From assembly GCF_025061645.1 (NCBI RefSeq), contig NZ_JANYMP010000002.1:299387-363386 (forward strand): a DNA stretch of 64,000 bases, given 5' to 3'. Position numbers and translations under genes: made by a program. The notes below the pieces were generated by a model that saw only the letters and a program-made list of their open reading frames with translations, did no database searches and was not told the origin of the DNA. Source of the stretch: Umezawaea endophytica (GTDB lineage: Bacteria > Actinomycetota > Actinomycetes > Mycobacteriales > Pseudonocardiaceae). Below are positions 34,852 to 43,690 of this stretch, one piece after another (position 1 is the stretch's first letter; every line of letters starts with the position of its first letter).

Positions 34852-36279
34852 TTGAGTAAAGATGAGAGTCCAGAGGTTGAGCCTAGCGGAGCTGCTGTTG
34901 AATCTGTGGCTACTGAGGATGGTATCGATGAAACTGTCAAGTTCGGCATTTTTGATCGGTTTGATAGCTATCGAACGCCTCAGGAAGAAGACTATAGATC
35001 CATATTTAGCGATGGTTTTGTAGTTCTAGACACCAATGTCCTATTGAATCTCTATCGTTATACGACCGCTGCTAGGCGCGATTTCATGGATGCGTTAACC
35101 CTTATCGGTCCTCGATTGTGGATACCTCACCAGGTCATGGTGGAATTTTGGCGCAACAGGGAAGGGGTTCTTAAGGGAAGGGAAGATAGTGGTAAAGATC
35201 TGATTGAGCAGGCGGAGGGATCCTATGGCACACTGCAGGGTCATATTCGACACTGGGCCAAAAGAATTTCTATATCTGAAGAGCAGTTGGGCGAAGTTGA
35301 AGCTTCTTTGCGATCCGGAATTGATGCAGTAATTGAGCATATAAATCAGCTCACGCACGAGGAGTCTGCGCCGGAACGTGATACTGAAAAGGATTCCATT
35401 CTTGCAAGTATCGCTTCTCTCCTTGATGGCCGAGTTGGAGAGAAGCTCGATTCGAAAGAGCGAACCGATGCTGAAAAAGAGGCGGAACGAAGAATCTCGA
35501 GTAAAGTGCCTCCGGGTTTTATGGATAGAAAAAAGGGCGACGCTAAAGTTCGGGGAGATTATCTAGTTTGGAGACAGACGCTTCTTGAGGCGAGGAAGAG
35601 AAGTGTGGATGTCCTAATTATTACAGCTGATACCAAGGAGGACTGGTGGCGCTTCGATGGTAGAGGGAATCCGAAAGCGCCACGGAACGAGCTTTGTGAA
35701 GAAATTTTGGAATTTGCAGGCGTGCGAGTCTTTATTCTCCAGCCTGGAGATTTCCTTAAGTATGCAAATCAGCTCCTGGATGTGCCTGTGGAAGTAGAGT
35801 CTCTTCTCTCGATCGACAATGTTGACAAGGTTTCACAAAGTGGTCCGGAGTTTTCTGCAATCGGCGTTCTGGAGCAGGGTTCTTTGTGGGATGATTATTT
35901 TTCGTTCCTGCAGGGCAGGGGATTCTATCTTTTTGATGGTTATCCTCAGAGGTGGGGATTTGATATGGCGTCCCCTGTCGGTAGGCTATTTCGGTTTGTA
36001 TTCGAGAAATACGATAGCATTAGAATGGCTGAGTTTATGGGGAGTATTCTCAGCCTTTTCGATCTGGCCGAGCGTGAAGGTAAGATGTCTCGTAGTGGCG
36101 TCACTCCTGTTGTGGTTTTGGGATTTGCTCCAAGGGAAGATCAGGTTGAGCAACTCCTGAATTCAGGGATACTGGTCGTCTGTAGGAATGCCCAGACATG
36201 GGCGGGCACGGGTAAGACTCTAACGTACGGTCTCGCTTCCGTAGCTATTGAGCAAGTACTTAATAGGGAAATTTATTGA
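34852..36279 (+). CDS. PIN-like domain protein with distinct C-terminal domain
   Basis: A 475-residue protein. The N-terminal half is a PIN-like (PIN_8 type) nuclease domain: VVLDTNVLLNLYR (D60), QVMVEFWR (E98), KKGDAKVRGDYLVW (D230/D236) and VLIITADTKEDWW (D260) give the acidic metal-binding set. A helical insertion lies between. Residues about 330-475 form a separate domain I cannot name; GTGKT near the end is not a proper P-loop. The start is TTG 34852, with AAAGGTGG nine bases upstream. Low GC and A/T-ending codons mark it as foreign. PIN_8 proteins are often found in mobile or defence settings, so an RNase-type defence role is plausible but untested. Confidence 0.82.
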   Translation: MSKDESPEVEPSGAAVESVATEDGIDETVKFGIFDRFDSYRTPQEEDYRSIFSDGFVVLDTNVLLNLYRYTTAARRDFMDALTLIGPRLWIPHQVMVEFWRNREGVLKGREDSGKDLIEQAEGSYGTLQGHIRHWAKRISISEEQLGEVEASLRSGIDAVIEHINQLTHEESAPERDTEKDSILASIASLLDGRVGEKLDSKERTDAEKEAERRISSKVPPGFMDRKKGDAKVRGDYLVWRQTLLEARKRSVDVLIITADTKEDWWRFDGRGNPKAPRNELCEEILEFAGVRVFILQPGDFLKYANQLLDVPVEVESLLSIDNVDKVSQSGPEFSAIGVLEQGSLWDDYFSFLQGRGFYLFDGYPQRWGFDMASPVGRLFRFVFEKYDSIRMAEFMGSILSLFDLAEREGKMSRSGVTPVVVLGFAPREDQVEQLLNSGILVVCRNAQTWAGTGKTLTYGLASVAIEQVLNREIY

Positions 36280-36616
36280 CGTTCGTTGGCAAGAGGGCGA
36301 AGCCGTCTCGGCAGCCGATCGCCGTGCCCAGCTCGATCAGGTCGACCATGTGCGCGATCGTCCGACTTGAGCTCACCTGCAAACAGGCTTCTAGCGGTGT
36401 GTCGCCTGCGGTGGTGCGCCGCCGCACGCTTTGGGGCCGCGCCTCCCGGCCAGTACGTAGCGAAGCGGAGGTCGGCTAGGTCGGGATGGATGGGTGCCCA
36501 CGCTGGAAGGTGGCTGGCCCAGAGCGCGCCGCCGCAGGCGGCGTGCCTTGATCCAATAAAGCCGAATTCAGCAACAGCTTAATGGCTCGGTGTCGAGCCA
36601 GATGACGGATCTTGAA
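36280..36616. other. No gene recognised; hairpin inside
   Basis: 337 bases of mixed composition with a GC-rich patch at 36290-36475 that differs from the A/T-rich genes on both sides. A 10-bp hairpin (36524-36546, 3-base loop, one G-T pair) could end the PIN-like transcript. No protein family is recognisable in either strand. Confidence 0.5.
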
Positions 36617-37136
36617 CTACTCAGGTTCATCTAGCTCACTAGTCACGTAGCTGCGCCCGGAGTTCCAGCCACCGCTTAGAAGTCTCTGCAGCTCAGACCT
36701 CGCGAGCCAATGTGTGGCATCAGCGTCTCGAATAGGCACTCCCGCCGCAGGAAAGCCCTTCGGGTCGTCGGGCCCAGGAACAACGAATTGCTTGTCGTAC
36801 TCGGCCTGAATCGGGATGTCAATTTCCAAAATCCCCCTATCCTCCCCGATTTTATGCCACGATATCTTCAACCCGCGAACATGTGTAGCCAGATTCTTTC
36901 GAATGAACTTTTCGATAGCGATCCATGTCGACCAAATTCTTTGGAGCGGCACGAATTTTGTCAACTACCTCAACTTCACCGTTGGCCCGAGTTTTGTATC
37001 CAACGGCAATCAGGCCGTCTTCGGAATTGGCAAATGCGGCTACATCTTTCAGGAGTTCCGCGGCGCTAGAGGCGTCGTCAAGCCTGTATGGCCCTTCTTT
37101 GACATCAAGCCAAATGCACTCCCGAACTCCCAGCAT
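36617..37136 (-). pseudogene. AlbA_2 (Schlafen-like) domain protein, frameshifted
   Basis: Two overlapping minus-strand frames together give one protein. The first part has WLDVKEGPYRLDDASSAAEL and LLKDVAAFANSEDGLIAVGY, the core of the AlbA_2/divergent-AAA-4 domain (PF04326). The second continues RKNLATHVRGLKISWH and ILEIDIP. The switch falls at CGAAAAG near 36910, where one base too many moves the frame forward. The product would be about 170 residues and lacks the long C-terminal region of full-length relatives. It could be a dead gene, a sequence error or, less likely, programmed frameshifting. Confidence 0.65.
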
Positions 37137-37294
37137 CTGACCAGCCCGCCCAGGCTTAAAGCCTTACGAGCGTCGGTGACGTTATTAATATGCCTCAATT
37201 CCGGCGCAACGGTACCGGTTAAGTTTTCCGTACACTCGTAACCAAGTCAGCAAAAGTAGTCCGGACATCCGGAAATGCTCGAAGCTCGGTCGAG

Positions 37295-38318
37295 TTGTAC
37301 ACCGGGCTGCTGCGGAACCACGTGGGACCGAAGCTGGGACATGTGGTGTTGTCGGACCTGACTCCGGCGCGGATTGGTAGGCGGCGCAAGGAACTTCAGG
37401 ATGACGGTGACGGTGACGAAGGCCTACCGGTTCGTGCGAGCGGTGCTCAACACGGCGTCGGCACCAGAGGGGCGGTTGCTCAAGTTCAACCCGTGCACGA
37501 TCAAGGGCGGCGGCAAAGAGGAGAACCCGGAGCGGCCTACGGCGACGCTGCAACAGGTGTTCAAGGCGGCTGAGGAGATTCAGGATCGCTACCGACTGGT
37601 GGTGCTCCTGGCGACGTTCGGCAGTCTGCGGTTCGCGGAGATGGTGGGGCTGCGGCGGCGGGACTTCTCGATGCTCGACGACGGGGAACACCGGTTCTGC
37701 GTGGTGCGCGTCGACCGGCAGACCGTCCAGCCCGACTCGGGGGAGTTGTTCGATGACGACCCGAAGGCGAAGGGGAAGCGGCCGGTGACGTTGCCGCCGT
37801 TCCTGGTCGCGGAGATCGAGGCGCACTTGAACGCGTTCGTGGGGTCGGAGCCGGATGCGTGGGTGTTTGTCGGGCCGAAGGGTGGGCGGCCGAAGCGGAA
37901 CAACTTCTGGAACATCTGGAACGTGGCTAGGAAGGCGGCGGGGATGCCGGAGGTGCACTTGCACGATCTTCGGCACACGGGGAACACGCTCGCGGCTGAG
38001 ACGGGGGCGACGCTGCGGGAGCTGATGGATCGGATGGGCCACAGCTCGACGCGCGCCGCGATGATCTACCTCCACGCTCGGGAGGAACGCGGTAAGAGCA
38101 TCGCGGCGGGGATCGAGGTGATGGTGTCTCAGATCACAAACGGCGGCGATAAGACCGTGGTCGTTGAGGGCGTTTCGGAGGTGGTTTCTGAGGAGATGGG
38201 GCACGCGGGGGGCACGGAAGATCATCTAACGCAAGAAGACCGTCCACTGGGGACGGTCTTCAAGGGTTCTACCAGCAAGAACGTGGTGGAGCGGGTGACC
38301 GGGATCGAACCGGCATGA
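37295..38318 (+). pseudogene. Tyrosine integrase, N-truncated and frameshifted
   Basis: Frame one starts LYTGLLRNHVGPKLGHVVLS (core-binding domain) and breaks after about RRKELQ near 37400. Another frame continues KAYRFVRAVLNTA and then the complete catalytic domain: LRFAEMVGLRRRDF (first Arg), HLHDLRHTGNTLAAE (H-x-x-R), LMDRMGHSSTRAAMIYLH (His/Trp-position and Tyr). The arm-binding N-terminus is missing upstream. The frame also runs through a terminator into the tRNA 3' end, so the original stop may be lost as well. It would have catalysed integration at tRNA-Gly. Confidence 0.85.
38235..38261 (+). terminator. Terminator hairpin at the integrase 3' end
   Basis: GAAGACCGTCC and its complement form an 11-bp stem with a 5-base loop. 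It lies inside the extended integrase reading frame, which suggests that the gene originally stopped before it. Confidence 0.75.
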
Positions 38319-38331
38319 CCAGCTTGGAAGG
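38286..38331. repeat. Right att-like direct repeat (inside tRNA-Gly)
   Basis: The partner of 34370-34415. It coincides with the 3' half of the intact tRNA-Gly gene, so integration preserved a functional tRNA. Confidence 0.88.
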
Positions 38332-38360
38332 CTGGGGCTCTACCATTGAGCTACACCCGC
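38287..38360 (-). tRNA. tRNA-Gly (anticodon TCC)
   Basis: A complete cloverleaf on the minus strand: acceptor GCGGGTG/CACCCGC, D-arm GTAGCTCAATGGTAGAGC, anticodon loop CTTCCAA between CCAGC and GCTGG, T-arm CCGGTTCGATCCCGG, discriminator U and encoded CCA. It reads GGA/GGG codons. It is the integration site of the island. Confidence 0.95.
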
Positions 38361-38387
38361 GTGGCCCTCTGGGGGAGGGCGCGGAAA

Positions 38388-38412
38388 TAGCTTAGCGTGT
38401 CGCGCTAAGCTA
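38388..38412. promoter_or_regulatory. Perfect palindrome holding both tRNA promoters
   Basis: TAGCTTAGCG and CGCTAAGCTA form a 10-bp inverted repeat with a 5-base centre, between two divergent tRNA genes 60 bases apart. Each arm contains TAAGCT, a fair -10 box, facing its own tRNA. Confidence 0.5.
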
Positions 38413-38420
38413 CGGGGGAC

Positions 38421-38494
38421 CGGGGCGTGGCGCAGCTTGGTAGCGCACCCGCTTTGGGAGCGGGGGGTCGCAGGTTCAAATCCTGTCGCCCCGA
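38421..38494 (+). tRNA. tRNA-Pro (anticodon TGG)
   Basis: A complete cloverleaf: acceptor CGGGGCG/CGCCCCG, anticodon loop TTTGGGA between CCCGC and GCGGG, T-arm CGCAGGTTCAAATCCTGTC, discriminator A and no encoded CCA. It reads CCA and related proline codons. Confidence 0.95.
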
Positions 38495-38499
38495 CGGTT

Positions 38500-38537
38500 G
38501 CCCCTGACCAGCCATTATGGTGGTCAGGGGCGTTTTT
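38500..38537 (+). terminator. tRNA-Pro terminator
   Basis: GCCCCTGACCA pairs with TGGTCAGGGGC around a 10-base loop and is followed by GTTTTT, one of the few T-runs in the window. Confidence 0.92.
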
Positions 38538-38543
38538 CTGCCC

Positions 38544-38678
38544 CTAGTGGCGGTTGGTCAGGCGGTGCCACCAGCCGCGGCTGGTCTTGCGGGCTAGCCG
38601 GGTGTGGTGGGCGGCTGTGCGTCGTGCGCACTGCCGGTACTCGGCCTCCGCCTTGAGCGCTTCGGGCGTCCACTCCAT
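38544..38678 (-). CDS. Small basic hypothetical protein
   Basis: 44 residues, beginning MEWTPEALKAEAEYRQCARR and ending with GWWHRLTNRH; basic and tryptophan-containing. GGAGGAG lies eleven bases before ATG 38678 and two before an alternative ATG 38687. Whether it is expressed is uncertain. Confidence 0.42.
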   Translation of the reverse strand: MEWTPEALKAEAEYRQCARRTAAHHTRLARKTSRGWWHRLTNRH

Positions 38679-38763
38679 CTGACCCATCTCCTCCGGTTCG
38701 TGTGTTGACCGAAGAGTCGTGCTGAGGGGGTGAGTCGGGCATCGGAAGATCACGTGGAACCGG

Positions 38764-38801
38764 CTGCGGATCCCTTACGCGGAGGTGTGAGGGATCCGCA
38801 G
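38764..38801 (-). terminator. Terminator after the mannosidase gene
   Basis: CTGCGGATCCCT and its complement form a 12-bp stem with a 14-base loop, just beyond the mannosidase stop on the minus strand. Confidence 0.8.
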
Positions 38802-38807
38802 CGGGGC

Positions 38808-41738
38808 TCAGGCCTCGTGTGCGAGTCGCAGGGTGAGTACCTGGAAGGGGCGCAACTCCAAGTCGACCGTCGTGTCGGACAGGGGGCGTTCGAGCAGGTC
38901 GGTTTCCACTACGCGGTGCACCGGGAACGAGGTGTGCAGTGTCGTGCGGGCTCGGCCGCCCAGGGATTCGTAGAGTCGGACGACCACGTCGCCCGAGCGG
39001 TCGTCGGCCAGCTTGACCGCCTCGATCACGACGGCCGGGTTGTCGACGGACACGAGTGGCGCCACCTCCCGCGCACCCCGGACGACGCGTTGGGGCAGGT
39101 TGATCCGGTACCCGGCCGCGACGGCGTCGAGAATGCCCGCGCCGACGACTAGCGCGTGGCGGAAGCGGTGCGTGCCCTGGTCGGTCAACGGGTCGGGGAA
39201 ACGGGGCGCGCGGAGCAGGGAGAGGCGGACCGTTGTCGTCGTGCCGCCGTCGTCACGGGTGGTGCGGGTGACGTCGTGGCCGTAGGTCGAGTCGTTGGCC
39301 AGCGCGACGCCGAAGCCGGGTTCGCCGACGTGCAGCCAGCGGTGCGCGCAGATCTCGAACTTGGCGGCCTCCCACGAGGTGTTGACGTGGATCGGTCGGT
39401 GCAGGTGGCCGAACTGGGTCTCGGCCGTCGACACCTCGGCTCGCACGTCCAGCGGGAACGCCAGTTTCAGCAGCTTCTCGACCTCCTGCCACTCCACCTC
39501 GGTGTCGATGTCCACCTGCCGCGCGCCTTCCAGCAGCCGCAACGTCTGCGTGATCGTCGACTTGCCGAACTGCCGCCGCACCAGCAGCCCGTCGGCCAAC
39601 GGCGTCACCTCGCCGTCGGTCAGGTCGACGCGGCTGTTGCGGTAGAACGGGTCGATGTCCCAGGCGTCCCACTGGTTCGGCGTGTCCGCGTGCACCTGCG
39701 GCAGGTTGCCGACCGCGCCGGGCGGCAGGACCTCGCGCGACGCCACCAGGTCGTACACCGAGGTCAGCAAACCGTTGGGGGACACGGTGATCCGCAGCAG
39801 GCCGTTGTCCAGCACGCCGTCGACCGGTGCGACGGGAGGCGCCACGGGCACCGAGGTCGCTCCGGTGGAGAAGGCGTCGAACACCAGCGGCGTCGACCCT
39901 TCACCGGCCAGCGCGGCCACCGAGCCGTCGATGATCCCGCCCAGTTCCGCCGCCACGCGGGCGTAGGTCGCCTCGGCCTCGCGGTGCACCCACGCGATCG
40001 AGCTGCCGGGCAGGATGTCGTGGAACTGGTGCAGCAGAACGGTCTTCCACAGCCGGTCCAGCTCGTCGTACGGGTACGCCGAACCGACGCGCAGCGCGGC
40101 CGCCGTCGCCCACAGCTCGGCTTCGCGCAGCAGGTGCTCGCTGCGCCGGTTGCCCTGCTTGGTCCGCGCCTGCGTCGTGTACGTGGCGCGGTGCTTCTCC
40201 AGGTACAGCTCACCGGTCCACACGGGCGCGTTCGGGTACTCGTCCTGCGCCCCCTGGAAGAACGCCGCTGGCGTCTCGATCGTCACGGTCGGCGAGCCTT
40301 CGAGGTTCGCCACGCGCTTCGCCGTCTCCAGCATCTCCCGCGTCGGCCCGCCACCGCCGTCGCCGTAGCCGAACGGCACCAGCGACCGCGTCGCCACGGC
40401 GTGCTCGGCGAACTGCCTGCTGGCGCGGGCCAGTTCCTCGCCGGACAGCGACGAGTTGTACGTGTCTACGGGCGGGAAGTGGGTGAACACCCGGCTGCCG
40501 TCGATGCCCTCCCACCAGAACGTGGAGTGCGGGAACTTGTTGATCTGGTTCCACGACAGCTTCTGCGTCAGGAACCAGCGGGATCCCGACAGCTTGATCA
40601 ACTGGGGGAGCGCGGCGCTGTAGCCGAACGAGTCGGGCAGCCACACCTCCTCCGTCTCCACGCCGAACTCGTCGAGGAAGAACCGCTTGCCGTGCACCAG
40701 TTGGCGGGCCATCGCCTCGCCGCCGGGCATGTTCGTGTCCGACTCCACCCACATGCCGCCGACGGGGACGAACTGCCCGGAAGCCACCCGCTCGGTGATC
40801 CGCCGGTACACCGCAGGGTGGTGCTCCTTCATCCACGCGTACTGCTGCGCCTGCGAGCAGGCGAACACGAACTCGGGGTACTCCTCCATCAGCGCGGTGA
40901 CGTTGCTGAACGTTCTGGCGCACTTGCGCACGGTCTCCCGCAGCGGCCACAGCCACGCCGAGTCGATGTGCGCGTGCCCGACCGCCGACACCCGGTGCGC
41001 GCTCGCGTTGGCGGGCCTCGACAGCACCTCCTCCAACGCCGACCGGGAACGAGCGGCGCTGCCCGGAACGTCCTGGAAGTCCAACAGGTCCAACGACCGG
41101 TCGACGGCGTGCAGGATCCGGTGCCGCCGCGGCTCGTGGGCGGGCAACTCGTCCATCAACCCCTGCAACGCCTGGAGGTCCGTGATCAGGTGCCACACCT
41201 CGGGGTTGAACACCGCCAGGTCGGCTCGCTGGATCCGGTACAGCGGCTCGGTCCCGGCGGTCTCCTTGTCCCCCAACGGGGTCGGCACGAACGGCTCGAA
41301 GTCCAGGATCGTCGGGTTGCCCGCCGCCTCCAGGTAGTACAGCACCTCCGACCCGGTGACCGGCAGGTACGTGTTGCGCGGCTCGATGCCCTTCACCGGC
41401 TCACCGGAAGCGCTGTACGCCAGGCCCTCCGCCTGGAAACCGGGGCCGGGGTGGGTGAACCCGAGGTCGACCACGACCTCGACCCGCAGCGCGGCCCACT
41501 CCGGCGGCACCTGCGCGGAGATCCGGAACCAACTGGTGCTCCACGGCGCTCCCCACGCGCTGCCGACGCGGGCCGGTTCGTACGGCGCGGCCAGCGCCTC
41601 GGCGACGGGCACCGGCTCGCCGGGCGCGTGCCACACCGACAGCTCGACCGGCGTGGAACCGCTGTAGAGCGCGGGCCGGATCCGTTCGCGCAGGGTCCGC
41701 TTCAGCCGTTCTTCCAGTAGCGCGCGTTCGTCGTGCAC
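38808..41738 (-). CDS. GH38 alpha-mannosidase
   Basis: A 976-residue cytoplasmic enzyme removing alpha-linked mannose. The GH38 zinc site starts with VGHAHIDSAWLWPLRET, and the nucleophile region is GGMWVESDTNMPGGEAM. The C-terminal beta domains are typical of the bacterial group. There is no signal peptide, so it acts on imported glycans. The start is GTG 41738, directly after the TAG of the GH5-like gene, with GGAG upstream. It is the last gene of the ABC-transporter operon and is followed by a terminator. Confidence 0.93.
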   Translation of the reverse strand: MHDERALLEERLKRTLRERIRPALYSGSTPVELSVWHAPGEPVPVAEALAAPYEPARVGSAWGAPWSTSWFRISAQVPPEWAALRVEVVVDLGFTHPGPGFQAEGLAYSASGEPVKGIEPRNTYLPVTGSEVLYYLEAAGNPTILDFEPFVPTPLGDKETAGTEPLYRIQRADLAVFNPEVWHLITDLQALQGLMDELPAHEPRRHRILHAVDRSLDLLDFQDVPGSAARSRSALEEVLSRPANASAHRVSAVGHAHIDSAWLWPLRETVRKCARTFSNVTALMEEYPEFVFACSQAQQYAWMKEHHPAVYRRITERVASGQFVPVGGMWVESDTNMPGGEAMARQLVHGKRFFLDEFGVETEEVWLPDSFGYSAALPQLIKLSGSRWFLTQKLSWNQINKFPHSTFWWEGIDGSRVFTHFPPVDTYNSSLSGEELARASRQFAEHAVATRSLVPFGYGDGGGGPTREMLETAKRVANLEGSPTVTIETPAAFFQGAQDEYPNAPVWTGELYLEKHRATYTTQARTKQGNRRSEHLLREAELWATAAALRVGSAYPYDELDRLWKTVLLHQFHDILPGSSIAWVHREAEATYARVAAELGGIIDGSVAALAGEGSTPLVFDAFSTGATSVPVAPPVAPVDGVLDNGLLRITVSPNGLLTSVYDLVASREVLPPGAVGNLPQVHADTPNQWDAWDIDPFYRNSRVDLTDGEVTPLADGLLVRRQFGKSTITQTLRLLEGARQVDIDTEVEWQEVEKLLKLAFPLDVRAEVSTAETQFGHLHRPIHVNTSWEAAKFEICAHRWLHVGEPGFGVALANDSTYGHDVTRTTRDDGGTTTTVRLSLLRAPRFPDPLTDQGTHRFRHALVVGAGILDAVAAGYRINLPQRVVRGAREVAPLVSVDNPAVVIEAVKLADDRSGDVVVRLYESLGGRARTTLHTSFPVHRVVETDLLERPLSDTTVDLELRPFQVLTLRLAHEA

Positions 41739-42872
41739 CTATCGCTCCACTTCGATCGCCGCTCGCACGCCGTCGCGCGCGAGGCCCATCCACTCGTCGA
41801 AGAAGGCGCCACCGGGCCCCCACGCCGACCGCTCCCCAGTCAATTCCAGCGACGTCGTCCGCGCCACCGCGGCGGGGGGAGAGGAGCGGGCAAGGGCCAC
41901 GATCCGCGCCACGGTCTCGCCCAACGGCTTCGTCTTGCGCTCGGTCGTGAGCAGCCCCAGCTCGTACTCGCGCTCGGGGAAGTCGACCAGCGACCGGTCC
42001 ACGTCGTGCGAGCACCACCACGTGACGCCCCACAGGTTCGAGCAGGTCAGCACGTTCTCCAGCGTCCGCTCGGCGAACTCCGGCGCCTCCGCGGCGCTGA
42101 TCTCCGGCTGCGCCGCCCCGATCTCCTGCAACCACACGGGCCGGTTCGGTGCGCCCCACGCCTTGGCCAGTTCCACCAGGTACTCGGCGTGGTGCACGCT
42201 CTCCACGCTCAACGGGCCGTAGCGCTGCGCGGTCCCGTTGAACACCCACGAGTGCACGGTCGTCATGGCGCCGAGCCCCGCCGCGTGTGACGGTAGGAAT
42301 GGGTGCCCGTCCTCGTACCAGACGGCGTCGTACTCCGAGTGCACGTGCGGCAGGCCCGGCGCGGTCTCGTCGCACACGGCCAGCAGCGACTCCAGCCAGT
42401 GCGAAGCCTCCTGCGGCGTCAGCGGGTTCGACTCGGTGAGCAGGTTGGTCTCGTTGCCCAGCGTCAGGCCGAGGAAGTTCGGCCGGTCCCGCAAGGCCTC
42501 CAGCAGCGTGCGGAGGTAGAACGCCTGGCCGGACACCACGTCCGGGTCGGTGAAGATGTTGCGGCGGTGCCACGTCTGCACCCACGACGGGTAGAAGTCG
42601 AAGCTCGACAGGTGGCCCTGCAACGCGTCGACCTGCACGTCGAGGCCGAACTCCGCGGCGGCGTCGACCATCGACACGAGCTGGTCCACGGCCTGGGGCC
42701 GCACGAGCCCCCGGTTGGGCTGGAACACCGGCCACAGCGGGAACACCCGCACGTGGTCGAGCCCGAGTTCGGCGATCGAGGAGAGGTCGGCCCGGACGGC
42801 GTCCAGGTCGAAGTCCAGCCAGTGGTGGAACCATCCTGAGGACGGGGTGTAGTTGACACCGAATCGCGGCAA
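41739..42872 (-). CDS. GH5-like glycoside hydrolase (probable mannan/mannoside-active)
   Basis: A 377-residue (beta/alpha)8 enzyme. It begins LPRFGVNYTPSSGWFHHWLD. The acid/base glutamate is in GLTLGNETNLL and the nucleophile in RPVWLQEIGAA, the GH5 pattern. It has no signal peptide. The start is TTG 42872 with AAGGGA five bases upstream; no in-frame ATG fits better. It sits between the permeases and the mannosidase, with 11 bases to the former, so it probably trims the same imported glycan (beta-mannose or similar). The exact subfamily is unknown. Confidence 0.82.
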   Translation of the reverse strand: MPRFGVNYTPSSGWFHHWLDFDLDAVRADLSSIAELGLDHVRVFPLWPVFQPNRGLVRPQAVDQLVSMVDAAAEFGLDVQVDALQGHLSSFDFYPSWVQTWHRRNIFTDPDVVSGQAFYLRTLLEALRDRPNFLGLTLGNETNLLTESNPLTPQEASHWLESLLAVCDETAPGLPHVHSEYDAVWYEDGHPFLPSHAAGLGAMTTVHSWVFNGTAQRYGPLSVESVHHAEYLVELAKAWGAPNRPVWLQEIGAAQPEISAAEAPEFAERTLENVLTCSNLWGVTWWCSHDVDRSLVDFPEREYELGLLTTERKTKPLGETVARIVALARSSPPAAVARTTSLELTGERSAWGPGGAFFDEWMGLARDGVRAAIEVER

Positions 42873-42883
42873 GGCGTTCCCTT

Positions 42884-43690
42884 CTAGCCCTTGATCGCAC
42901 CTTCTCCGACCCCGCGGAAGAAGTGCTTCTGGAGGCTGATGAACAACACGATCAGCGGCGCGACGGCGATGATCGTCCCCGCCGCGACGAGCCGCTGGTT
43001 CTGGAAGAACGTGCCCTGGAGGTACGCGAGCCCGATGGTCAGCGTGTACTTGTCGGGATCGCTGAGCACCACCAGCGGCCACAGGAAGTCGTCCCAGCTG
43101 AACATGAACGAGAACAGCGCGACGACCAGGATCGTGCCGCGCGCGGAGGGCACGGCGATGCGCCAGAACCGCTGCCACGCGTTCGCCCCGTCGATGACCG
43201 CGGCCTCCTCGACCTCCGGTTGCAGCGCCAGGAAGGCGTTGCGCATCAACAGGACGTTCAACGCGCCGATCGCTCCCGGCAGCACCACGGCGGTGAGCGT
43301 GTTCGTCAGGTCGAACGACCGCATGACCAGGAACAGCGAGATCAGGATGACCTCGAACGGCACCAGGATGCCCGACGCGAACACCAGCGCGGCCAGCCGA
43401 CGGCCGCGGAACCTCAGGCGCGCCAACGCGTACCCGGCCATCGACGCGCCGACGCAGTTGGTGACCACGTTCACCACGGCCACCAGCAAGGAGTTCAGCG
43501 CGAACGTCCACACCGGAACGGCGTCGGCCACGCCCGCGTAGTTCGCGAGCGTCGGGTCCGACGGCACGAACACCGGCGCGTACACGTCCTCGCCCGCGCC
43601 CTTCAACGACGTGGAGAGCTGCCACAGGAACGGCCCGATGGTGATCGCCAGCACGAGCAGCAGCAACGCGTACCGCGCGACCCGCTTCAC
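42884..43690 (-). CDS. Sugar ABC transporter permease (MalG type)
   Basis: A 268-residue membrane protein with six helices. The EAA loop EEAAVIDGANAWQRFWRIAVP contacts the ATPase. GTG 43690 overlaps the stop of the preceding permease (GTGA). No ATPase is encoded here, as is common in actinobacteria, where one MsiK-like ATPase serves many sugar importers. Confidence 0.93.
   Translation of the reverse strand: MKRVARYALLLLVLAITIGPFLWQLSTSLKGAGEDVYAPVFVPSDPTLANYAGVADAVPVWTFALNSLLVAVVNVVTNCVGASMAGYALARLRFRGRRLAALVFASGILVPFEVILISLFLVMRSFDLTNTLTAVVLPGAIGALNVLLMRNAFLALQPEVEEAAVIDGANAWQRFWRIAVPSARGTILVVALFSFMFSWDDFLWPLVVLSDPDKYTLTIGLAYLQGTFFQNQRLVAAGTIIAVAPLIVLFISLQKHFFRGVGEGAIKG

Larger units (their letters stand above)
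34370..38331. mobile_element. Decayed genomic island integrated in tRNA-Gly(TCC)
   Basis: A 3.9-kb segment is bounded by 46-bp direct repeats (44 of 46 identical) that copy the 3' half of tRNA-Gly up to the anticodon. A tyrosine-integrase gene ends next to the intact tRNA, the standard layout. The cargo is a low-GC PIN-like gene and a frameshifted AlbA_2-like gene. No conjugation, replication or phage structural gene is left. Base composition changes sharply from about 70 percent GC outside to under 50 percent in the cargo gene (estimated by eye). Confidence 0.85.

Noticed and set aside
36230..36260. GTGKT near the end of the PIN-like protein as an ATP-binding P-loop
   Set aside because: The glycine at the start of the GxxxxGKT pattern is missing and there is no Walker B partner.
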